Program-made: the position numbers and the translations under genes
Notes under the pieces: model-generated
Databases searched by the model: none
What the model saw: the letters and a program-made list of their open reading frames with translations, nothing else
Told to the model about the DNA's origin: nothing
Part shown: piece by piece, positions 5,696-13,446 of the stretch
How positions within the stretch are numbered: the first letter of the stretch is position 1
Layout: every line of letters starts with the position of its first letter
Origin: Erysipelotrichaceae bacterium UBA2227
GTDB taxonomy: Bacteria > Bacillota_I > Bacilli_A > Erysipelotrichales > Erysipelotrichaceae
Direction of reading: 5' to 3'
Assembly (NCBI GenBank): GCA_002348095.1
Contig: DDYT01000012.1
Span: 1-34,501, forward strand
DNA length: 34,501 nt

Positions 5696-8299
5696 TCAAT
5701 CCGCATAACTGATGGCATCATCCAGTGATGCGATCATCGTCGCCCGACTCAAATGAAACTCATCCAATGCTCCGGCATAAATCAAGGTTTCGATCCATTT
5801 GCTTTGAAATCTGTATACCAGCATACGTGCCACAAAATCGTAATAGTCCGTGAAAATACCGTTTTGCTGCCGATCCTGCTGAAGCAACGAATAGGCTGCC
5901 TGCCCGACCCCTTTGACAGCAATGATGGGGAAACGGATCGCTTTGCCTTCAATCACATATTTGTCTTTGCTGCTGTTAACCGAAGGAGGCAAAACCTGAA
6001 CGCCCCGTTGGCGGCACTCATCCAGGTATTCAGCTGTTTTTGTTTCCGAACCTATGACACTGGTCAAAAGGCTCGTATAAAAAAGCAGCGGATAGTTCGC
6101 TTTCAAATAGGCCATCTGATAAGAAATCAGGGCGTATGCGACTGAATGTGATTTATTAAAACCGTAATTTGCAAATTTAAGTATCAAATCAAATAATGTA
6201 ATTGCCACATTTTCATTGACACCGTTGTTTGTGCACCCCGATATAAAGTCCTGTTTTAGTGCCAGAATCTCGTCTTCTTTTTTCTTGCTTACAGCTTTAC
6301 GCAATATGTCGGCTTTGGCCAGCGTAAAACCGGCAATTTTCTGGGTGACGAGCATGATTTGCTCCTGATAGATCATGATGCCATAGGTAGATTTTAAAAT
6401 CGGCTCAAGCTCAGGCAGCAAATAACGGATTGATCCGGGATCAGCTTTCATTTTTAAGTACAATGGGATGTTTTCCATCGGACCGGGACGAAACAGGGCT
6501 ATGGTCGCAACGATATCATCAAATCTGTCCGGCTTCATTTTTTTGATCAGTGCTTTCATTCCTTCGGATTCCAACTGAAATACACCGACCGTATCTCCTT
6601 GGCTGATGAGCCGGTATGTCTTTTCATCATCCAGCGGGATTTTCAGTATGTCGATCGAATCATCCATGCGGTTGACGATCTCATCGATGATCGTTAAGTT
6701 TCTCAGTCCCAGAAAATCCATCTTTATCAAGCCGATATCCTCGAGATATTCCATCGAATACTGGGTAGAAAATAAGTCTTCTTCGACCGAAATCAGAGGG
6801 ATCACTTCTTGCAATGATTTTTTTGACATGACGATCCCGGCAGCATGGGTGGAAACATGTCTGGGTAAACCTTCCAGCCGCTTGGCCATTTCATAAACCT
6901 TCTGTAACGCGATATCCGAAGCTAACGCCATCCGAAAGCGTTCCGACTGCTCATAAGCCTGGTGCAGCGTGATTTTAACAGCATTGGGCACTGCTTTGCT
7001 CAACATATCAATATCTTTCAGCGGAATTTCATATACCCTGCCGACATCCCGCAAACATTGCTTGGCGGCCAACGTCCCAAACGTCACGATATGGGCAATA
7101 TGATCTTCCCCATATTTTTCTTTGACATAGCGAATGACTTCATCACGCCGGTTGTCCGGAAAATCAATGTCGATATCCGGCATCGATATGCGCTGCGGAT
7201 TCAGAAAACGTTCAAAAAGCAAATCATAGGCGATCGGATCGACGTGGGTAATCCCCAGTACATACGCTACCAAGGATCCGGCAGATGAACCTCTGCCCGG
7301 TCCGACATAAATGCCTTGAGTTTTGGCATAGCGGATCAAGTCCCAGACAATCAGAAAGTAGTCTTCATAGTTCATCGAAGTAATGACATCCAGTTCATAT
7401 TTCAATCGGGCAAGATATCCTTCTTTCACCACTCCGTTAAATCGTTTTTTAAGCCCTAAAAGACAAAGCTGTGTCAAATACTGCTTGCTGTTTACCTCCG
7501 GCTGAAGCGGAAACTTTGGCAGTGATGTCTGATCATGTATGCTGAATGCTTCACATTTTTGAGCAATTTCGTCACTGGTGACCAAATCATCGATATCGTA
7601 TAAAGACACCATTTCATTGGTATCCAACAGGTGTCGGTGAGATTGGGTGATCAGTGTTTTGTCTTTGACGGTTAGCCCCAATCGGATACCGCAGACGATC
7701 CGGTAAGCATCCTGATCTTCTTCATCCGCATAAAAAACTCTGGGTAAAGCCACCGTATTCAGACCTTGGGCTGCAATCCACGGTTTCGCCCATGCATTGA
7801 GCTGATTCCAAAAGGGTGATTCATTCATTGAAAGGCCGATATAAACGTCAGAAAATGCCCGTTGAATCATCTTCAGTTTTTCAGTTAATCCCTGAATGTC
7901 TTTCTGAATCATTTCTCCCTCAAGCCAGCCGCCTTCCGAACAGACGATAACGATCAGTTGATCGAAATCATGATAATCTCCTGCTCGGACAGGTTTTTTT
8001 GTTTGGTTGATCCATGTCGAATGACGGATCAGCTGACGATATCCTTGCAGATTCTTAGCAATCATTACGACAGGAAAGCTTTGTTCCTGCAGCGAAACAT
8101 CGATCACACATCCGATCAACGGCTTTATGTCATGCTTTTTGCATTGAACCACAAATTCCGGGACACCATACATGGTACGGTAGTCCGTTAATGCCAAAGC
8201 AGAAAAACCGCGTTTTTTCGCGGTTGTTACCAACTGTTCCACTGACATTAATCCCTGCAAAAGCGAAAAGTGGCTTAGTGTATAAAGATGAACGCTCAC
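5696..8299 (-). CDS. dnaE: DNA polymerase III alpha subunit DnaE (catalytic part)
   Basis: 867 residues of a C-family DNA polymerase. The N-terminal PHP domain (1-200) is recognisable (HLYTLSHFSLLQG, LALTDYRTMYGV), but the metal-binding histidines are largely replaced, so no PHP nuclease activity is expected. The palm and fingers are complete: VGPGRGSSAGSLV (332-344), PDIDIDF with catalytic Asp377 and Asp379, and the third catalytic Asp528 in IKMDFLGLR. In Bacillota, DnaE usually works beside PolC, extending primers on the lagging strand. The frame stops at a TGA where homologues continue into the OB-fold. The start is GTG at 8299 with a weak ribosome site. A terminator separates it from the upstream gene and it has its own extended -10 promoter. 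Confidence 0.93.
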   Translation of the reverse strand: MSVHLYTLSHFSLLQGLMSVEQLVTTAKKRGFSALALTDYRTMYGVPEFVVQCKKHDIKPLIGCVIDVSLQEQSFPVVMIAKNLQGYRQLIRHSTWINQTKKPVRAGDYHDFDQLIVIVCSEGGWLEGEMIQKDIQGLTEKLKMIQRAFSDVYIGLSMNESPFWNQLNAWAKPWIAAQGLNTVALPRVFYADEEDQDAYRIVCGIRLGLTVKDKTLITQSHRHLLDTNEMVSLYDIDDLVTSDEIAQKCEAFSIHDQTSLPKFPLQPEVNSKQYLTQLCLLGLKKRFNGVVKEGYLARLKYELDVITSMNYEDYFLIVWDLIRYAKTQGIYVGPGRGSSAGSLVAYVLGITHVDPIAYDLLFERFLNPQRISMPDIDIDFPDNRRDEVIRYVKEKYGEDHIAHIVTFGTLAAKQCLRDVGRVYEIPLKDIDMLSKAVPNAVKITLHQAYEQSERFRMALASDIALQKVYEMAKRLEGLPRHVSTHAAGIVMSKKSLQEVIPLISVEEDLFSTQYSMEYLEDIGLIKMDFLGLRNLTIIDEIVNRMDDSIDILKIPLDDEKTYRLISQGDTVGVFQLESEGMKALIKKMKPDRFDDIVATIALFRPGPMENIPLYLKMKADPGSIRYLLPELEPILKSTYGIMIYQEQIMLVTQKIAGFTLAKADILRKAVSKKKEDEILALKQDFISGCTNNGVNENVAITLFDLILKFANYGFNKSHSVAYALISYQMAYLKANYPLLFYTSLLTSVIGSETKTAEYLDECRQRGVQVLPPSVNSSKDKYVIEGKAIRFPIIAVKGVGQAAYSLLQQDRQQNGIFTDYYDFVARMLVYRFQSKWIETLIYAGALDEFHLSRATMIASLDDAISYAD

Positions 8300-8314
8300 A
8301 CCATCAACTCTTTC

Positions 8315-8335
8315 TGATATATTCTTATTATATCA
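8315..8335 (-). promoter_or_regulatory. dnaE promoter (extended -10) overlapped by an inverted repeat
   Basis: Minus strand TGATATAAT: TATAAT at 8327-8332 with TG one base upstream; no good -35 is seen, as expected for extended -10 promoters. TGATATA-N7-TATATCA (8315-8335) is a perfect 7-bp inverted repeat covering the -10 and the likely initiation region, and could be an operator or a chance feature of AT-rich sequence. Confidence 0.5.
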
Positions 8336-8340
8336 CAGAA

Positions 8341-8364
8341 AATAAAAAGAGCGCTGATGCGCTC
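8341..8364 (-). terminator. Rho-independent terminator of the smc-to-membrane-protein operon
   Basis: GAGCGC-ATCA-GCGCTC followed by TTTTTATT on the minus strand. The hairpin begins within the TGA stop of the preceding gene and closes the long smc-ftsY-ylxM-ackA-nrnA run. Confidence 0.85.
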
Positions 8365-10015
8365 AATAATCAACCGACAGATGATCAAACTCGCTTACCA
8401 TGATCACATTGCCTTCGGTTTCAAAGAAACTGATTTGAATGCTGTCTCCCTCGGAAGCAAATATGACTTCCATAGAGACGGATATGGGCACCACAAACAG
8501 ACGCGGATCTTCATCAAAGGTCAGATAGTACGTCGTGTTGCCTTCTACGATCGCAGACTTGACACTGGCGACGGTTAAAGTCAGTGTTTTAAAACTGTCT
8601 TTATCATCAATGATCATACCGACTTCCTTCAACCGTCTCATATAATCCCGTTGGGCTAAGGCAACCGACTCTCCGACGCCGACGGCCGCATAGTTGCTGA
8701 CTGCAACAAAAGAATAAAGCTTGACAAGTCCTTCCTGATCTTTCAAAGAAACAAAATAGGTTGGCACCGAGCTCATATTAAGCAAGACCGGGAAGGTCGA
8801 GCGATAACCCAAATGCTGAACCTGACCTTCGGCAGAACTCATTGCGGCATACTCGTCCGCTCCGCCGATCCGATAGAATGTCGCCTCACGGTTGCGTAAA
8901 TTGATCAAGGCAAACCCGACAATAGACCGGTCGGAACCGACTGATGTCAGACCGCTGTACACATGCACCTGACCGTTGATCGTAACATAATTGTACCCAT
9001 CCGTCGTCTGAAGCATGTCTTTCTGATTGAAAAGCGTATTGAAGAATCCGTTGACATAATATCCCCAGTTATCGATCTGAGCCCAGGCGATTTCCGTGGG
9101 TTGCACACGGTCGACCCAAGCCGGCAGACTGTTGATATCGTAATACTGCGTGTCTCCGCTGACCGGATCGACGATGACCGCACCGATCGCATTGAGTCCG
9201 CCGAAAACTCCGATTTGCGGCTCTATAACAGAGATCACCCAATACGGCTTACCGGTATCGTCGATTTCAAAGGAATAGTCACTCAATATTTTTGTTCTGT
9301 ATTTAAACCGCACATGACGATGCAGGTCCTGAGAGAAAAAGGCGGTTGGCGAGTAAATCATTCCCTGCGGCATCGTAACTAAAGTCACATCGGTCGGATT
9401 GGTCACATTGACCCGCACGAACCCCGGGATCCCTGTGTCACGATTTTGAAGCCATTTGAAAAACTCACGGTACTGCAGGGGTGAAACACGGAAAATCTGA
9501 TTGTTCGAACTTAACAGTGTATATTCGGAATCGACATAGTACTGTGAACCGAGTCCCTGTACGGTACCGATCTGCTTTTCACCCAATTGCTGGGCAGTCT
9601 GTTTATCAACAACGGGGATGCGATTAAGTTCGATCGATGCAAAATCACTGGAAAATTCTTTTACTTCCTTGATGACGATTTGATCTCTGTATTTCGCGGC
9701 ATTGAGCATCTCCGAACTTAGAAACCCGAAAACGATCACATATGCAATCAGTAAGCCTGCTAACATATATGCAGTTTTAGAGATTCGGTTGATGCTGAAA
9801 GTGAAAATCTGGTCAATTGTCGCAAAGGCAATCAACGCAAATGCCAGCATAAAGACAAACGAAGGACTTCTGAAGTTCCATGCCGGTAATGTAAGATAAT
9901 CGTAGATGAATAAACCAACGAGTGTAAAAAATCCGGCCAAAAGATGACCGCCCTTTTTCGGGTTCGTTCGTCTGACGCGGATATTTTTACCGAATGAGAA
10001 TTTAAACTGTGTCAT
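8363..10015 (-). CDS. Conserved membrane protein with large extracytoplasmic domain, function unknown
   Basis: 550 residues. A basic N-terminus (about 1-22, NIRVRRTNPKKGG) precedes three hydrophobic segments (about 24-42, 51-72, 82-100). The remaining 450 residues are soluble and, by topology, most likely outside the membrane. That part is rich in beta-prone segments such as YWVISVIEPQIGVFGGLNAIGAVIVDPVSGDTQYYD. It contains no catalytic motif I recognise and only one lysine-rich stretch. I cannot name the family. The longest frame begins 13 codons earlier, but AGGAGG lies nine bases before the ATG at 10015. The start overlaps the nrnA-like stop by 14 bp, so it is co-translated with it; it is the last gene of the operon, and its TGA is inside the terminator stem. 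Confidence 0.85.
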   Translation of the reverse strand: MTQFKFSFGKNIRVRRTNPKKGGHLLAGFFTLVGLFIYDYLTLPAWNFRSPSFVFMLAFALIAFATIDQIFTFSINRISKTAYMLAGLLIAYVIVFGFLSSEMLNAAKYRDQIVIKEVKEFSSDFASIELNRIPVVDKQTAQQLGEKQIGTVQGLGSQYYVDSEYTLLSSNNQIFRVSPLQYREFFKWLQNRDTGIPGFVRVNVTNPTDVTLVTMPQGMIYSPTAFFSQDLHRHVRFKYRTKILSDYSFEIDDTGKPYWVISVIEPQIGVFGGLNAIGAVIVDPVSGDTQYYDINSLPAWVDRVQPTEIAWAQIDNWGYYVNGFFNTLFNQKDMLQTTDGYNYVTINGQVHVYSGLTSVGSDRSIVGFALINLRNREATFYRIGGADEYAAMSSAEGQVQHLGYRSTFPVLLNMSSVPTYFVSLKDQEGLVKLYSFVAVSNYAAVGVGESVALAQRDYMRRLKEVGMIIDDKDSFKTLTLTVASVKSAIVEGNTTYYLTFDEDPRLFVVPISVSMEVIFASEGDSIQISFFETEGNVIMVSEFDHLSVDY

Positions 10016-10967
10016 TGTGTTTTGCCTCCTTGATCCGTAAGCAACATTCTTCAATGATCAGCAACGCTTCTTCACGGGAGCAGCCTTTGACAGCAGCTGC
10101 ATTCCGATGTCCGCCGCCGCGGTATCGATGAGCGATATCATTGACTGCAACGTTTTTTGAGCGCAGAGAACCATTGAAAAAACGATGACCTTCTTCATTG
10201 TGTTCAATAAATAAGGCCCATACTTCAAAGTCACGGACACCGCCAAAATCCGTGATCCTTTCTTTGGCATCATTTGCACTGACCCCATATTCCTGCATCA
10301 TTTCAATCGTAACGAAGCTATATGCCAATCCGCAGGGTTCAATGACTGCATGAGTGCGCAAATAATTTGAAAAGCGATATTCTTTGGAAGAAACCGAAAA
10401 CATTTCCTCATTGAGCCTGGAAAAGTTTAAATCACTTTGCGCCAAATAAGCTGCGATCTGTAGGGTGTGCGCTGAGGTATTGTTAGTAGAAAATTTCAGT
10501 GTATCGGTCAGCAAGCCCATATACAGATATTCCGCGATCGGTTTGGGAAGCGGCTTTACAACGACCGATTCCAGAAACTCTGCAATGATTTCGCATGTTG
10601 CTGCCCGATGATCAAAAATGTATTGTTTCTGACTGTAAATTTCATGAAGCGGATGATGGTCGATCTGAATGATCATTCTTGCACTGCTGTACCGCTGATC
10701 ATCTACCCGCTTGGCATTGGCTGTATCAAGTACGATGGCCAGTGACTCTTTGATCGTTTCATCACGGACCGCATCCGGTGAAGGAAACATTTCCGGTTTT
10801 ACACCGACATGTTTTCCCAATGCATAAACTTTTTTCGACGGGTAAGTCATCCTGAGCCAGCTGACCAATCCCCATTGACTGCCCAAAGCATCAGCATCCG
10901 GAATCAGATGGCGAAACACGCAAATGACCGGGGCCTTTTCAATCTCGTGCAGTAATCCGTCAAACAT
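10002..10967 (-). CDS. DHH-family phosphoesterase, NrnA-like (nanoRNase/pAp phosphatase)
   Basis: 321 residues with DHH and DHHA1 domains. Metal ligands are all visible: Asp24 and Asp26 in PDADALGSQ, Asp81 in VLDTAN, the DHH motif at 103-105 (QIDHHPLHE) and Asp155 in GLLTDTLKF. The C-terminal DHHA1 domain has the substrate-binding GGGHRNAAA. NrnA proteins degrade 2-5-nt RNA leftovers and dephosphorylate pAp; related proteins hydrolyse cyclic dinucleotides or pApA, and these cannot be told apart here. There are no N-terminal membrane or PAS domains, so it is not GdpP. The ATG at 10967 comes two bases after the ackA TGA, indicating translational coupling; a TTG two codons upstream is a less likely start. 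Confidence 0.9.
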   Translation of the reverse strand: MFDGLLHEIEKAPVICVFRHLIPDADALGSQWGLVSWLRMTYPSKKVYALGKHVGVKPEMFPSPDAVRDETIKESLAIVLDTANAKRVDDQRYSSARMIIQIDHHPLHEIYSQKQYIFDHRAATCEIIAEFLESVVVKPLPKPIAEYLYMGLLTDTLKFSTNNTSAHTLQIAAYLAQSDLNFSRLNEEMFSVSSKEYRFSNYLRTHAVIEPCGLAYSFVTIEMMQEYGVSANDAKERITDFGGVRDFEVWALFIEHNEEGHRFFNGSLRSKNVAVNDIAHRYRGGGHRNAAAVKGCSREEALLIIEECCLRIKEAKHNDTV

Positions 10968-10969
10968 GA

Positions 10970-12166
10970 TCAAAGGCCTAAACAGGCAACGGTATCCCGG
11001 GCAATGACCAGTTCCTCATTGGTCGGAACCAGCCACACCTGAACGTGTGAGTTATCTTTGGATAATAATACTTCCTTCCCGCGGACTTTACGGTTGAGGT
11101 CGATATCAAACTCGATATGCAATGCTTTTGCGATGCGGCTCACTACGTCAAAACGGACCCCATAGTCATTCTCTCCGACACCTCCGGTAAATACAATGGC
11201 ATCGACGCCGCCCATTTGAACGAAGTAACTGCCAATGGTCTGAGCGATGCGGTTGGCATACAGATTACGGGTCAAAATCGCACTGGGATCGCCTTCTTCA
11301 AACGCACGTTCAATTTCACGGGCATCGGAGGACATCTCGCTTACTCCGAGCATCCCGGATTTCTTATTGAAAATATCGATGACTTCTTTGGCAGATTTTC
11401 CGGTTTTATCCATGACGAAAGTCAGGATCGCAGGATCGACATCCCCGCTGCGGGTACCCATCATAATACCGGCCAAAGGTGTGAATCCCATGGAAGTATT
11501 CACGGATTTCCCATTTTGCACGGCACAGATCGATGCTCCGTTGCCCAAGTGACAGGTAATGATATTGAGTGTTTCTACAGATTTGCCCATAAGTTCCGCA
11601 ACCCGTTGAGATACATAGAAATGAGATGTGCCATGGAAACCGTAGCGACGGATTTTGTATTCTTTGTAAAACTCCATAGGCAGCGGATACATGTAAATAT
11701 CTTTCGGCATGGTCTGATGAAAAGCTGTATCGAAAACCGCGACATGTCTGGCCAGAGGAAGTTCCTTTTTAAATGCGCGATAACCGATTAAATTTGCAGG
11801 ATTGTGCAAAGGTGCTAGATCTGATAAGTTTTCAACATCCTGCTCGACCTTATCATCGATTTCCACTGAACTGGAATACAATTCTCCCCCATGTACGACA
11901 CGATGACCGACACCGACGATTTCGTCAAGGGACGATACGATCCCATGTTTGACCAAAGCTTCCAATAACAGAGAAACTGCGACTTTGTGATCCTGAATCG
12001 GCTGGGTCACGGTTACTTTCTGACCGTTAAACTTGATAGTGAAAATGGCATCTTCAAATCCGATACGTTCGACGATCCCGTTAGACAGTACGGTTTCATC
12101 CGGCATCGTGAACAGTTGGAATTTCAGCGAGGAACTGCCCGCATTTACAGATATTACTTTACTCAT
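10970..12166 (-). CDS. ackA: Acetate kinase
   Basis: 398 residues, full family length. It interconverts acetyl phosphate + ADP and acetate + ATP, the last ATP-yielding step of acetate fermentation. ASKHA-fold motifs are present: the N-terminal phosphate loop VNAGSSSLKFQLF, GHRVVHGG, the central RRYGFHGTSH, ITCHLGNGAS with GKSVNTSMGFTPLAG, and the C-terminal adenosine motif FTGGVGEND. A strong ribosome site (AAAGGAG) precedes the ATG at 12166, which overlaps the ylxM stop. No phosphotransacetylase gene is nearby. Its position between ylxM and the nrnA-like gene is unusual; in most Bacillota ylxM is followed by ffh. Confidence 0.97.
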   Translation of the reverse strand: MSKVISVNAGSSSLKFQLFTMPDETVLSNGIVERIGFEDAIFTIKFNGQKVTVTQPIQDHKVAVSLLLEALVKHGIVSSLDEIVGVGHRVVHGGELYSSSVEIDDKVEQDVENLSDLAPLHNPANLIGYRAFKKELPLARHVAVFDTAFHQTMPKDIYMYPLPMEFYKEYKIRRYGFHGTSHFYVSQRVAELMGKSVETLNIITCHLGNGASICAVQNGKSVNTSMGFTPLAGIMMGTRSGDVDPAILTFVMDKTGKSAKEVIDIFNKKSGMLGVSEMSSDAREIERAFEEGDPSAILTRNLYANRIAQTIGSYFVQMGGVDAIVFTGGVGENDYGVRFDVVSRIAKALHIEFDIDLNRKVRGKEVLLSKDNSHVQVWLVPTNEELVIARDTVACLGL

Positions 12167-12491
12167 GTTGTTCTCCTTTTATATTTTTTTCAAACGTGTC
12201 AATTATAGCATGGACCGAAGGTTCATTCAAAGCTTTTAAGCTGAGAATCATTTGCTGATGTTTTTGGTAAAAATCCAGCGCACCGACTTTCTCTTCTATG
12301 CTCGTCAGCATCTTTTCAACGCGTTTGACAGTGTCAAAGACCGCATTGTGGCTGATATTGAGAATCTCGGCTATTTCTCGCAAAGAGAAATCATCATGAT
12401 AATACATATGCATGACCTCGCGCTGATGCTGTGTAAGCAGTTCTTCGTACCAGTCCAGCAAGTCGTTCATTTTCGCAGTTTTATCAAACAT
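12159..12491 (-). CDS. ylxM: YlxM-family helix-turn-helix protein (SRP-associated)
   Basis: 110 residues, matching the usual YlxM length of 105-120. It opens with LLDWYEELLTQHQREVMHMYYHDDFSLREIAE-like sequence (LLTQHQREVMHMYYHDD visible), followed by a sigma-70 region-4-type HTH (SLREIAEILNISHNAVFDTVKRVE) and a helical tail. YlxM proteins are found next to the SRP genes ftsY and ffh, and streptococcal YlxM binds SRP components. The ATG at 12491 lies in the last codons of ftsY (8-bp overlap), and an ATG 27 codons upstream in the same frame would be deep within ftsY and is unlikely. It overlaps ackA by 8 bp. Confidence 0.93.
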   Translation of the reverse strand: MFDKTAKMNDLLDWYEELLTQHQREVMHMYYHDDFSLREIAEILNISHNAVFDTVKRVEKMLTSIEEKVGALDFYQKHQQMILSLKALNEPSVHAIIDTFEKNIKGEQHE

Positions 12492-13446
12492 GATCTTTAC
12501 CTTCAAAAAGACTGTATAAATAACTGTCTTTGTCAAACGGGCGCAGATCCTCCGGCTTTTCACCCAATCCAAGGAAAATAACGCCGATTCCGGTTTCTTC
12601 TTTGATCGTCATGATGATCCCGCCACGTGCCGTGCCGTCCATTTTGGTCAGTATGATCCCGCCGACTTCAGTCGCCTCCATAAACACTTTGGCTTGCGAG
12701 AGCCCGTTTTGTCCGGTCGTAGCATCTAGGATCAGCCATACGGCATGAGGTCCGCCTTCGATCTCCCGTCCGATGACCCGAAACATTTTCGAAAGTTCAT
12801 TCATCAGATTGGTTTTGTTTTGTAATCGTCCGGCAGTATCGCAAAGCAGAACATCGATGTTATGTTCCTTAGCATAACGGCAGGCATCGACCATGACCGA
12901 AGCGGGATCCTGCTGCGGTTTTCCTGAGATGCAAGGCACTCCGATCCGCTGCGCCCAGGTACTCAACTGATCGATCGCTGCTGCACGAAATGTGTCCCCG
13001 GCAGCGACCGCAACGCTCAATCCTTCGGCTTTATATTTTTGGGCAAGCTTTGCGATCGTCGTCGTTTTTCCGCTGCCGTTGACACCGACGATCAAAACGA
13101 CAGTCGGACCGTCAAGTGCCAGCATTAAGTCTAATGGAAAATCTCCATAAATGTCTGACATAACAGAAATAAGCTGTGTTTTGGCTTGTGCCATCGTCAA
13201 AACATTTTTTCCAACTTCTTTCTTGAATGATTCGATTATACGGTTTGCGGTCGAAACGCTTATATCACTTTCAACCAGGATCATCATCAGTTCTTCAAAC
13301 CAGTCGTCATCTCTGATTCTTCCCTCTTCAAACAAACCGGCCATGCGCTGTTGCCACTGACGGTTCGATCGCTGAAAACCGGACAGATAGATATCTTTGT
13401 CTGCTTTCTTCTGAAATTTTTCTTTTAACTGATCAAGAAATCCCAT
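12484..13446 (-). CDS. ftsY: Signal recognition particle receptor FtsY
   Basis: 320 residues: an N helical domain (about 25-105) and a G domain. SRP-GTPase motifs are GVNGSGKTTT (121-130), the DTFRAAAIDQL insertion region, DTAGRLQ (203-209), TKMDGTARGG (from 267) and the closing GLGEKPEDLRPF. FtsY docks ribosome-SRP complexes at the membrane so that membrane proteins are inserted co-translationally. It lacks the long acidic A domain of the E. coli protein, as is normal in Bacillota; membrane contact would come from the short amphipathic start MGFLDQLKEKF. The ATG at 13446 with GAGGA upstream overlaps the smc stop by 14 bp, the standard smc-ftsY arrangement. Confidence 0.97.
   Translation of the reverse strand: MGFLDQLKEKFQKKADKDIYLSGFQRSNRQWQQRMAGLFEEGRIRDDDWFEELMMILVESDISVSTANRIIESFKKEVGKNVLTMAQAKTQLISVMSDIYGDFPLDLMLALDGPTVVLIVGVNGSGKTTTIAKLAQKYKAEGLSVAVAAGDTFRAAAIDQLSTWAQRIGVPCISGKPQQDPASVMVDACRYAKEHNIDVLLCDTAGRLQNKTNLMNELSKMFRVIGREIEGGPHAVWLILDATTGQNGLSQAKVFMEATEVGGIILTKMDGTARGGIIMTIKEETGIGVIFLGLGEKPEDLRPFDKDSYLYSLFEGKDHV

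Noticed and set aside
5696..5698. TGA read as tryptophan (genetic code 4)
   Set aside because: ackA, ftsY, smc, the 550-residue membrane protein gene and the small gene before SRAP all end properly at TGA, some beside the next start or inside a terminator, so TGA is a stop here.
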